This document shows positions 16,094 to 24,015 of a stretch of DNA of 29,156 nucleotides, piece by piece. The DNA lies in contig CAJTNJ010000013.1 in NCBI GenBank assembly GCA_910577565.1, forward strand, positions 1-29,156, written 5' to 3'. This stretch comes from an uncultured Oscillospiraceae bacterium. Its GTDB lineage: Bacteria; Bacillota; Clostridia; Oscillospirales; Ruminococcaceae. The translations under genes and the position numbers were made by a program. The notes under the pieces are model-generated. The model made no database searches, was not told where the DNA came from, and saw only the letters and a list, made by a program, of their open reading frames with translations. The first letter of the stretch is position 1. Every line of letters begins with the position of its first letter.

Positions 16094-16448
16094 ATAATAT
16101 CCTCCAAACAATATATCATGAAAGTTTCTTTTTATTTATTAATTTAGTTTTATAGCTTATGACCATTAACGAATTTTTAGTGCAAAAAGTTAAATTTGTC
16201 ATTATATTTCAAAACCAAAAAACATTATCGAATATTCAACTTCTTGGCAGTGATATAACCTATTCAATTTATAAAAATGTTGATATAAACAGTTATATTT
16301 TAACAAAGAATTACTTTTTCTGTCTATCTTCTATTTTAGTAATTGGACGATATGGAGATAATAAAGGATAAAAACATAGTTGTATAATTTCAATGCATAA
16401 GATCTTAAATGATTAAATTAATTTCAGAAGAGATTAAATAATAAATTT
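16094..16448. other. Intergenic region between trmL and nifU fragment
   Basis: AT-rich. It holds the trmL ribosome binding site at its left end. A 70-codon plus-strand frame (16159-16371) lacks a ribosome binding site and resembles nothing that I know, so it is not called. Confidence 0.5.
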
Positions 16449-16449
16449 T

Positions 16450-16645
16450 AAAGTTAAGTGAAACCACAACTAATTATTAGTTTTTGGTCAATGTCTTTTC
16501 GCTTGCAATAGTCTGCTATGGCAGTTTTAATTTTTTGTTCGGCAAGCACAGAGCAGTGAATTTTCACTTTGGGCAAACTTTCTAAAGCTTCACCTATAGC
16601 CTTGTTTGTGAGTTTAGCAGCATTTTCAATAGGATTTTGCCTTAA
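16450..16645 (-). pseudogene. Broken partial copy of the nifU 3' end
   Basis: It repeats nifU from about residue 77 (SIEEAA region) to near the stop. Shared blocks in the same order include TTTTCGCTTGCAATAGTC and TGTTCGGCAAGCACAGAG. About 25 bases near the stop (the VPPVESC part) are deleted. Its end runs straight into the stop codon of the intact gene, so the two are head to tail with a period of about 210 bases. There is no start codon. A stop-containing and partly eroded frame makes translation unlikely. Confidence 0.88.
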
Positions 16646-16648
16646 TTT

Positions 16649-17086
16649 TTATTGGTGAAGTTCACAAGATTCAACAGGCGGGACACTGCCAATTATTGGT
16701 TTAGGGTCAATGCTTTTTCGCTTGCAATAGTCTGCTATGGCAGCTTTAATTGCTTGTTCGGCAAGCACAGAGCAGTGAATTTTTATCTTGGGTAAACCTT
16801 CTAAAGCTTCAACTACCGCCTTGTTTGTGAGTTTAGCGGCTTCTTCAATAGATTTGCCTTTTATCATCTCGGTAGCAATTGAACTAGTAGCAATTGCAGA
16901 ACCACATCCAAATGTTTTAAATTTAACGTCTGTGATGATATTGTTTTTTATTTTAAGATACATTTTCATTATATCCCCGCACTTGGCATTTCCAACTTCA
17001 CCAATGCCGTTGGCATCTTTAATTTCACCAACATTTCTGGGATTCATAAAGTGATCCATAACCTTCTCGGAATATTCCATAGCCAT
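16649..17086 (-). CDS. nifU: Iron-sulfur cluster assembly scaffold NifU/IscU
   Basis: A scaffold on which NifS-derived sulfur and iron form Fe-S clusters before transfer to client proteins. The 145-residue product is the single-domain IscU type, found in many anaerobes beside NifS. Cluster ligands are all present: Cys36 and Asp38 in NAKCGD, Cys61 in FGCGSAIA, Cys105 in IHCSVLAE. The ATG at 17086 is preceded by AGGAGG at 9 bases. nifS lies 36 bases upstream on the same strand, so the pair is an operon. An unusual Cys sits near the end (ESCELHQ). A broken duplicate of the 3' half follows directly after the stop. Confidence 0.95.
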   Translation of the reverse strand: MAMEYSEKVMDHFMNPRNVGEIKDANGIGEVGNAKCGDIMKMYLKIKNNIITDVKFKTFGCGSAIATSSIATEMIKGKSIEEAAKLTNKAVVEALEGLPKIKIHCSVLAEQAIKAAIADYCKRKSIDPKPIIGSVPPVESCELHQ

Positions 17087-17122
17087 TATAATAAACCTCC
17101 TAAATTATGACAAACGCATATT

Positions 17123-18295
17123 TTAACTCTTCCAAATGGGCGACATTTTCCTTAAACGAGATATTATTTTTGGAATAACTTCTATAATATAATCAATATC
17201 TTCTTCGTCATTTTCATCTAAAATGCTTATTCTTAAAGAGCCATGCGCTATTGCATGAGGAAGACCTATTGCAAGAAGCACATGTGAAGGATCCAAAGAT
17301 CCGGAAGTGCAAGCAGAACCGCTTGATGCACAAATTCCATACGCGTCCAGCAAAAGCAATATAGATTCTCCTTCTACTCCTTCAAAAGATACATTTAAAT
17401 TGCCGCAAACTCTGTGTGTCAGCGAGCCATTCACTCTAACTTTTGGAACATTGCTTAAAATGCCGTCCAAAAGCTTATCCCTTAAAGCCTTTACCTTTTG
17501 CTCTCGTTGTTTAATGTTTTTTGAGATATCTTTAAGCGCCTGTCCTAAAGCAAGAATATAGGCAATATTTTCGGTGCCGCCTCTAAGTCCTCTTTCCTGT
17601 CCTCCGCCATCAAGAAGATTTGGTAGACGAATGCCTTTTTTTATATATAAAAGACCTATCCCTTTAGGCGCAAATATCTTGTGACCGGAAAGAGACAGCA
17701 TATCTATGTTTTGTTTTTTTACATCAATTTCGATATGCCCTATTGCCTGTATAGCGTCTGTGTGAAACAAAATGCCTTTTTCTTTGCAAACAGCCGCTAT
17801 TTCGGGTATAGGCAATATAGTTCCAATCTCGTTGTTTACATACATTATTGTAACAAGGCCAGTTTCATCGGTTATTGCATTTTTTAGTTGATCTACAGTT
17901 ATTAGACCTTCGCTGTTAACTGGCAGATAGGTAACTTTAAAGCCTTCTTTTTCCAATCTTTTGCATGGATTAAGAACGGCATGGTGCTCAAAGTTTGTTG
18001 TAATTATATGGTTTTTCCCTTTTTTTGCAGCAAGATTGGCTCCGCATTTAATTGCCCAATTGTTCGACTCGGTGCCGCAGGAAGTAAAATATATTTCTTC
18101 CGGTAAAGCACCTATTGCGTCAGCAGCTTGTTTACGTGCTTTATCAATTGCCGCTTTGGCATCAAGGGCGATGGAATAGATGCTGCTAGGATTTGCGTAA
18201 TTATCCTTTAGATATGGCAGCATAGCATTATAAGCTGAATTTGATACTTTTGTAGTAGCTGCATTATCGGCGTATACAAAACGTTTTTTCATCAT
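17123..18295 (-). CDS. nifS: Cysteine desulfurase NifS/IscS
   Basis: A PLP enzyme that removes sulfur from cysteine as a persulfide and hands it to the scaffold NifU. About 390 residues. Motifs: YADNAATTKV at the start, GTESNNWAI, HHAVLNPC with the PLP-stacking His, NNEIGTI, HTDAIQAIGH, the PLP-binding Lys in LSGHKIFAPKG near residue 202, and the mobile-loop catalytic Cys in SSGSACTSGS near 329. I use the ATG at 18295, 5 bases after GGAGG (the neighbouring ATG at 18292 is equally possible). An upstream in-frame TTG overlaps the ribosome binding site. It is the first gene of the nifS-nifU operon. No IscR-type regulator is next to it. Confidence 0.96.
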   Translation of the reverse strand: MMKKRFVYADNAATTKVSNSAYNAMLPYLKDNYANPSSIYSIALDAKAAIDKARKQAADAIGALPEEIYFTSCGTESNNWAIKCGANLAAKKGKNHIITTNFEHHAVLNPCKRLEKEGFKVTYLPVNSEGLITVDQLKNAITDETGLVTIMYVNNEIGTILPIPEIAAVCKEKGILFHTDAIQAIGHIEIDVKKQNIDMLSLSGHKIFAPKGIGLLYIKKGIRLPNLLDGGGQERGLRGGTENIAYILALGQALKDISKNIKQREQKVKALRDKLLDGILSNVPKVRVNGSLTHRVCGNLNVSFEGVEGESILLLLDAYGICASSGSACTSGSLDPSHVLLAIGLPHAIAHGSLRISILDENDEEDIDYIIEVIPKIISRLRKMSPIWKS

Positions 18296-18441
18296 TTCCG
18301 CCTCCAATTATAACTTTTTAATTTCTTGTTCATTTACTATTGTATACTTTTTTAGTGAATTTTTCAAGTCCACAGTAAATATTTTTTTATTATAATCAAG
18401 AAATATGCATTGCTTGTCGGAAAAGATATTTTATAACATGG

Positions 18442-18885
18442 TTAAATCGCGCCAAATTTTTTTGAATTTTTAACTGCAAGTTTATCACAACGCTCATTTT
18501 GAGGATGTCCCGAGTGGCCTTTAACCCACTCGAAACTTACGGAATGTTTTTCAAGCAAGTTCAAAAGTTGATCGAAAAGATCCGAATTTATAGCTTTATC
18601 TTTTTTGTTTCTCATCCAACCGTTTGTCTTCCACTTTTTAGCCCAGCCTTTATTGATAGCATCTATGATATATTTTGAATCACTATGTACAGTAACCTTA
18701 CAAGGTTCAGTTAATGCTGAAAGTGCAGATATTACTGCTAAAAGTTCCATTCTGTTATTGGTAGTTTCTTTTTCGCCACCGCTAATTTCGCGCTCATATT
18801 TACCATATTTTAATATAGCGGCCCATCCTCCGGGACCTGGATTTTTGCTGCATGCACCATCAGTGTAAATATCAACCTGCTTCAT
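18442..18885 (-). CDS. rnhA: Ribonuclease HI
   Basis: It cleaves the RNA strand of RNA-DNA hybrids (R-loops, primer removal). At 147 residues it is the bacterial type I length. The catalytic carboxylates are all visible: Asp9 (YTDGACSKNPGPGGW), Glu47 (RMELLAV), Asp69 (SDSKYI) and Asp134 (NERCDKLA), with His124 in KGHSGH. The basic-protrusion region (GWAKKWKTNGWMRNKKDK) is present. The ATG at 18885 has AGAAAGG 8 bases upstream. It is on the same strand as nifS but separated from it by about 145 bases. Confidence 0.96.
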   Translation of the reverse strand: MKQVDIYTDGACSKNPGPGGWAAILKYGKYEREISGGEKETTNNRMELLAVISALSALTEPCKVTVHSDSKYIIDAINKGWAKKWKTNGWMRNKKDKAINSDLFDQLLNLLEKHSVSFEWVKGHSGHPQNERCDKLAVKNSKKFGAI

Positions 18886-19558
18886 TTTCTATACCTTTCT
18901 CTTCGGATAAACAATAATAATTAAAAACAATATGCCAATTAAATTTGCTTAATTGGGTGTTAAAAATAATCAATGCAAAGTATAATTATGATCAAAAACA
19001 ACAAATAGTAAATGGAAAAGCACTGTCACTACCTTGTGCCACTATATTCCTGTGTTAACTACTTTGAGTCAGATAATTTCCAAAAGACACGGAATTTTGC
19101 GGAGTGTTTTTGCTTTTGACTAGAGTTTATAATTGGATCGGCACTGTTAAGATGTTGCTATCTAAAGTTGCATTTTATATTAAGATCATTTATATATAGT
19201 TATATATTTCTATTTTAAAACTTAAAATAATGTTTGTTACCATTATATGTTTTCATGATCATTTTGTCATTTTTATCTTGTTAGAGGTAAAAATGCGGGC
19301 TGTTTTTGGTTAGGGATTATAATAAGTTTTTTCGTTTTTTATAATATAAAATATATCCATTGGTAGTTTTTTAATGTCGCTGATTTTGCACTTATACTTT
19401 TTATGGGTTAATATAGTGATTGTTCTTTTATAGAAGGAAGGTGTTTAACGCACGATCACAATATTTTTTGTGTACTAAATATAATGCGACGAAAGTGATA
19501 ATTTTACTGTTTGTATGTTCTTTATGCCTACTTGATTTAACATCAAGATTGCTCATTA
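18886..19558. other. Gap of about 670 bases; an unidentified less AT-rich patch at 19015-19165
   Basis: Most is AT-rich without recognisable coding sequence. The patch 19015-19165 has a visibly more balanced base composition than its flanks and could be a relic of a gene or mobile element. On the minus strand it reads for over 20 codons between stops (SSQKQKHSAKFRVFWKLSDS), which I cannot identify. Confidence 0.45.
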
Positions 19559-19972
19559 TTAAAAATATTTTACAAAAAAATATTTATTGAGTTTTAGATT
19601 TTGTTTATTTTTTCTTATAAATTCAAGTTTAAAACCGCATTTTTCATAAAATTTAGGTGCTTGAAATTCGTTTGTGACAAGATTTATATTGTTAAAACTT
19701 TTTCCGTTAAAGTGTTGTTCTACTTGTTTTAAAAGAGCTGCACCTATACCTTTGCCTCTGTAATTTTTCAGCACAACCAAATTATTTACTGTAACCTCAG
19801 AATAATATCTAAAACCAGTTAAATATCCTACTGTTTGATTATTTTCTTTTGCAACAAAACTAAAACGCTTAAAGTTGTATTCAACATCATTTTCGCTGTC
19901 ATATTCAGAAAGTAATTCGTCAGCTATTTTATCAATTTCGTCAAAATTTTCGGCATAATCAATTTTTAACAT
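19559..19972 (-). CDS. GNAT family N-acetyltransferase, substrate unknown
   Basis: A 137-residue protein with the GNAT core: the acetyl-CoA loop NYRGKGIGAALL near residues 70-81 keeps the full R-x-x-G-x-G/A signature. The later NEFQAPKFYEKCGFK matches the typical A-x-x-F/L-Y-x-x-x-G-F segment. Such enzymes acetylate amines of small molecules or proteins. The neighbours give no clue to the substrate: the class D beta-lactamase relic upstream on the same strand is only about 60 bases away, so both may have come together as accessory DNA. The ATG at 19972 has only a weak GAGAAAAG upstream. Confidence 0.8.
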   Translation of the reverse strand: MLKIDYAENFDEIDKIADELLSEYDSENDVEYNFKRFSFVAKENNQTVGYLTGFRYYSEVTVNNLVVLKNYRGKGIGAALLKQVEQHFNGKSFNNINLVTNEFQAPKFYEKCGFKLEFIRKNKQNLKLNKYFFVKYF

Positions 19973-20035
19973 ATGCGTTCACTTTTCTCGTTTCCAATTA
20001 TGATTGGTTTCTATCACTTTTCTTCCTTACTAACA

Positions 20036-20842
20036 CTAATAATTATTAAAATAATCCTCTATAATATTTCGTGTTATTTTTTTCGGCTTGCGAACCTGTT
20101 ATATTTTCTTCGCCTGACAATCTAACTGCAAAATATAAATATTCATTATCTTTTTAGTGGGCACCCACAAACCTATCATTATTTTTTCCTTGCCGCTTGT
20201 TTCAGTTTTTCCATATAATGTTCCACCATTTATATTTTCTTTATTCATAACATTTTCAGTATATCTATGTAATTTTTATCAATAGGAAGCTTGTACTCAA
20301 ATAAATCTTGAATAAATTCTACTTGTTCCTTTGGCAATATTTTGAGTATCGAATTTAGCCAAAACGGTATTTAATTGTTTGTTTCACAATTGCCATATGA
20401 AAGTTCACTTACAAATTTAGATAAATTTTCTTTTCCAATTTCATTAGCAATTTTTTCAAAATACCAAACCAAATATAAATCAAAAGCTTCATTTAAAGTC
20501 AAGCTTTTATTCCAATAATCAAAATAATGCTTTAATGCTTTGTGCCCCCTATTTGATGGGTGTATTTTTGTATTTTAAAATTCCGTATTTAAGCCCTGCT
20601 AACGTTAGAACTATTTTAAAAATAGAACAAAGGGACTTTATTTCATTAATCATATTCTTTCCATACGTATAATAACTTCTATTTTCATAAAAAAGAGAAC
20701 AACCTTCAGAATTGCCGAAAAATTCAGACAAATCAATCTATGTATCACCATAAGGCTGCTAACCGCAGCCACAAAAAATAAATAAACTAACAAATATCAG
20801 CATTATTAAAATAACTACCTTTTTGAAAATTGCTCTTGCCAC
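20036..20842 (-). pseudogene. Class D (OXA-like) beta-lactamase pseudogene
   Basis: Piecing together minus-strand frames gives a class D beta-lactamase from end to end: a lipoprotein-like signal ending FCGCG; DLSEFFGNSEGCSLFYEN; the active-site segment CSIFKIVLTLAGLKYGIL (S-x-x-K kept); LTLNEAFDLYLVWYFEKIAN; LSYGNCE (YGN kept); ILPKEQVEFIQDLFE; then LYGKTETSG where KTG is expected; and SGEENITGSQAE at the C-terminal end. It is interrupted by at least four in-frame stops and several frameshifts. The S-x-V motif (now YLV) and KTG (now KTE) are also altered. The start is taken as a GTG near 20842, which is uncertain. The gene is dead and cannot confer resistance. No blaR/blaI-type regulators are near it. 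Confidence 0.85.
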
Positions 20843-21020
20843 CAAAAATATAATTCATAACATCTATGCTTTTTTTTACATCATATTTTTATTTAAGGTC
20901 AATAGACACCTTACTTGAAAATTTATCTAATAAACCACACATCATTTTTAAGGATTTGCAAATATCTTTTTAATTTTGTTTTTAATTAATATTATATACA
21001 TATAAAATATGATAATATAT

Positions 21021-21061
21021 AAAAAACAAAGCTAAAACCTAATATATAATTTAGATTTAGC
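21021..21061 (-). terminator. Terminator of tRNA-Pro
   Basis: On the minus strand GCTAAATCTAA pairs with TTAGGTTTTAGC (one mismatch and one bulge) around a 7-8-base loop, followed by TTTGTTTTTT. It begins 8 bases after the tRNA CCA end. Confidence 0.75.
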
Positions 21062-21068
21062 GTTTTTC

Positions 21069-21145
21069 TGGTCTGAGTGACGAGATTTGAACTCGCGACC
21101 TCCACCTCCCCAAGATGGCGCGCTACCAAGCTGCGCTACACCCAG
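21069..21145 (-). tRNA. tRNA-Pro (anticodon GGG)
   Basis: A 77-base cloverleaf with encoded CCA. The acceptor arm CTGGGTG pairs with CACTCAG, including the C1-G72 pair typical of bacterial tRNA-Pro. The anticodon arm is CCATC-TTGGGGA-GGTGG, giving anticodon GGG, which reads CCC and CCU. The T arm has GTTCGAATC. It is an isolated tRNA gene with its own promoter and terminator. Confidence 0.95.
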
Positions 21146-21161
21146 ATTTTATGTTTATAAT

Positions 21162-21190
21162 ATTCTATCATATTATAAACTGCATTGCAA
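21162..21190 (-). promoter_or_regulatory. Promoter of tRNA-Pro
   Basis: On the minus strand TTGCAA (21190-21185), a 17-base spacer and TAGAAT (21167-21162). The expected start point lies about 10 bases before the mature tRNA 5' end. Confidence 0.7.
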
Positions 21191-21668
21191 ATCGTTTACA
21201 ATATCAAAAGTAGCTAAAATACAGAAATTACCAACCCTATTTACAAACAACATTATTCATTAAAAAATTTATTGAAAAAACACGAGAATTAAAAGCGTTT
21301 TAATAAGAATGATTTTATTAAAGATGATAAGCAAGTTAGTGGAAAGCTAAATTGAAAAGACCATAATGGATATTTTTGCATAAAATTTGAAGCTTTTTAA
21401 AATTAATAAATAATTGAACCCACTAACAGCAACTTTTAATATAAATTTTTCTAAAAGCAATTGTAGACTTTCTTTTAAAAATGAATATAAATTCAAAAGT
21501 GAATTAAAAAAATTGTCCTTGTTATATATAAATTAGTTTATTTATATTATCAACAAAAATCTTAATTAAAACGAGCATATTTTTTACTATTTTTAACTTC
21601 GGTGTCTTTTACTTAGTGATATTCGTTTTTTATGATAAATGCGACAGTTTTTTGCGTTTTTTTGATTC
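21191..21668. other. AT-rich intergenic region before the ABC operon
   Basis: About 480 bases with stops in all frames, no ribosome-binding-site-led frame and no recognisable RNA. It separates the leftward tRNA unit from the rightward ABC exporter operon. A regulator site could be hidden here but none is recognised. Confidence 0.5.
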
Positions 21669-21697
21669 TTGACAAGCTATTTTTTATATCATAAAAT
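21669..21697 (+). promoter_or_regulatory. Promoter of the ABC exporter operon
   Basis: A consensus TTGACA, a 17-base spacer and TAAAAT, placing the start about 50 bases before the first gene. Confidence 0.8.
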
Positions 21698-21753
21698 ATA
21701 TAATAAAATATAATTTTTTTGATTATACGAAATATAGGAAAGGGAACGATATA

Positions 21754-24015
21754 ATGTTTAAACTTTTTAAATATATGAAGAAAGAAACAATACCACTCAT
21801 AGTGCTTGTTGTTTTGTTAATATTTCAAGTTTTTTGCGATTTATCTTTGCCAGACTATATTTCTACTATAGTTAATGTTGGAATACAGCAGCAAGGAATT
21901 GTTGACGCTGTGCCGGAAACCATAAGACCTTATTCAATGGAACAAATGCAGGTTTTTATAACAGATAATGACAAGCAAATTTTACATAAAAACTATATGT
22001 TAATCTCAAAAGACAATTTAAATGAACAGCAATATCATTCTATGCTCGCTAAATACCCAATTCTTGAAACTGATACACTTTATATAATAAAACCAGAGAT
22101 AGGTGAAGCAACTCATGCAGAGCTTAATAAAATATTTACAAACGGTATAATGTCTCAATATATAGTACAAACAGGCGGAGATGAAATGTTTGCAAGTGCA
22201 AAGCAGCAATATATGGCTGGGTTAACGCCTGAAAAAGCTTATGAACTAAACAGCATGTCTGGAATAATGTTTTATCAAACATTACCTCAAAATGTTAAGA
22301 ATCAGTTTAAATTGAAAATTAATGATCAAATATCAAATATTCCAGAATCTATGAGATTGCAAATTTCTACTGCAGCGATAAAGGAGGAATATAAAGCTAT
22401 TGGTATAGATCTTAACTCTATGCAGATGAGATGCATGTTCCTATCAGGCATGAAGATGTTGATGCTTACTGCCGCAAGCCTAATTGCTGTTGCGATTGTC
22501 ACCTTACTTGCAGCAAAAATTTCTGCAAGTTTGACACAGAAGCTAAGGTTTAGAATGTTTAGTAAGGTCTTAGAGTTTTCGGGACAAGAAATGAACAAAT
22601 TTTCAACCTCAACGCTTGTAAACAGAACAAGCAACGATGTGCAACAAATACAAACATTCATGCCATTTATGCTCAGATTCTTTTTATATTCTCCATTAAT
22701 TGCTTTGGGTGGCATAATTAAGGTGGTTAGTACTGAAGTAGATATACTTTGGGTAGTTCTTGTCTCTTTGGTTGTTATATTTTCTTCATCTATATTTGTA
22801 ATGATATTTGTTATGCCTAAATATGATTTACTGCAAAAACTTCTTGATAAGCTTAATTTAATAACAAGGGAGTCGCTCATCGGATTACCGGTAATAAGAG
22901 CATTTTGCACACAAAAACATGAAAAAAAAAGGTTTGATGATAAAAATATTGATTTTACAAAATTGAATTTGTTTATAAATAGGATAATGTCTTGTCTTAT
23001 GCCATTTACAATGTTTATTATGAATATGACAAACTTGCTTGTTTTATGGGCAGGATCGGATGGTGTAAACAAAGGTACGTTGCAGGTAGGAAACGTCATG
23101 ACTGTCATGCAATATAGCATACAGATAATCATGTCATTTTTTATGTTAACAATAGCTATTAGTATGTACCCAAGAGCAGCAATTTCAGCAAAAAGGATAA
23201 TGGAGGTTTTGGATACTACTATTTCGGTAAAAGATCCTAAGATTCCCATTGAGTTTAACGAAAGCAAAAAAGGTGAAGTTACTTTTGAAAATGTTTGTTT
23301 TAAATATCCCGGCGCTGAAGAGAATGTGCTTAGCAATATAAATTTCACAGCATATCCCGGTCAAACAACTGCAATTATTGGCTCAACGGGTTCAGGCAAG
23401 TCTACATTAATAAATCTAATTCCAAGGTTTTATGATGTAACCGAGGGAAAAGTTATGGTAGGCGGCGTTAGTGTAAAGCACGTTAAAATGAAAGATTTAC
23501 GGGATCGGATTGGTTATGTCCCTCAAAAAGCTATGTTGTTTTTTGGCACTATAAAAAGCAACATAGCTTATGGTGATGATATAACGCAAGAGCAAGTGGC
23601 AAAGTCGGCAAAGATTGCTCAAGCAGAGCAATTTATTATGGACAAGCAAGACGGATATGATTTTGGCATATCTCAGGGTGGATCAAATGTTTCAGGTGGC
23701 CAAAGACAAAGGCTTTCCATTGCGAGAGCTATTGCAAAGGACCCACAAGTTTATATTTTTGACGATAGTTTCTCAGCTTTGGACTATAAAACAGATAATG
23801 ACGTTAGAAAAGAGCTCAAAAAGGCAACGACCAATGCTACGGTAATTATAGTTGCACAGCGCGTTTCAACAATACTAAATGCGGATAAAATCTTAGTTCT
23901 TAGAAACGGCAGCATAGTTGGACAAGGAACTCATAGAGAATTGCTTAAAGATTGTGAAGTATACCGCGAAATAGCCGAATCTCAGCTTTCAAAGGAGGAG
24001 TTAGAGAATGTTTAA
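21754..24015 (+). CDS. Heterodimeric ABC exporter subunit with degenerate ATP site and large extracytoplasmic insert
   Basis: A 753-residue half-transporter (membrane domain fused to ATPase). TM1 spans about residues 14-34. An unusually long, mostly hydrophilic stretch (about 45-220) then precedes TM2 at about 230-255, predicted to lie outside the cell. The nucleotide-binding domain starts near 505: Walker A GSTGSGKST near 542, intact signature VSGGQ near 645, Walker B VYIFDD near 666 with Asp in place of the catalytic Glu, and VAQRVST where the switch His is Gln. These are the hallmarks of the non-catalytic subunit of LmrCD/BmrCD-type exporters. The partner follows with an 8-base overlap. 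The start ATG follows GGAAAGGGAACG. Substrate unknown; drug, lipid or peptide export are all possible. Confidence 0.9.
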   Translation: MFKLFKYMKKETIPLIVLVVLLIFQVFCDLSLPDYISTIVNVGIQQQGIVDAVPETIRPYSMEQMQVFITDNDKQILHKNYMLISKDNLNEQQYHSMLAKYPILETDTLYIIKPEIGEATHAELNKIFTNGIMSQYIVQTGGDEMFASAKQQYMAGLTPEKAYELNSMSGIMFYQTLPQNVKNQFKLKINDQISNIPESMRLQISTAAIKEEYKAIGIDLNSMQMRCMFLSGMKMLMLTAASLIAVAIVTLLAAKISASLTQKLRFRMFSKVLEFSGQEMNKFSTSTLVNRTSNDVQQIQTFMPFMLRFFLYSPLIALGGIIKVVSTEVDILWVVLVSLVVIFSSSIFVMIFVMPKYDLLQKLLDKLNLITRESLIGLPVIRAFCTQKHEKKRFDDKNIDFTKLNLFINRIMSCLMPFTMFIMNMTNLLVLWAGSDGVNKGTLQVGNVMTVMQYSIQIIMSFFMLTIAISMYPRAAISAKRIMEVLDTTISVKDPKIPIEFNESKKGEVTFENVCFKYPGAEENVLSNINFTAYPGQTTAIIGSTGSGKSTLINLIPRFYDVTEGKVMVGGVSVKHVKMKDLRDRIGYVPQKAMLFFGTIKSNIAYGDDITQEQVAKSAKIAQAEQFIMDKQDGYDFGISQGGSNVSGGQRQRLSIARAIAKDPQVYIFDDSFSALDYKTDNDVRKELKKATTNATVIIVAQRVSTILNADKILVLRNGSIVGQGTHRELLKDCEVYREIAESQLSKEELENV

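Noticed and set aside
16159..16371. 70-codon plus-strand frame between trmL and the nifU fragment
   Set aside because: No ribosome binding site, no recognisable motif, and composition like the surrounding non-coding DNA.
7371..17211. Extra TGACGAA/TTCGTCA matches inside mfd, prs and nifS
   Set aside because: They match only the looser 0A-box form, lie inside conserved coding sequence and are expected by chance.
22326..23348. 340-codon minus-strand frame
   Set aside because: Lies antisense to the first ABC subunit, which has full family motifs. A long antisense frame is expected by chance from its codon pattern.
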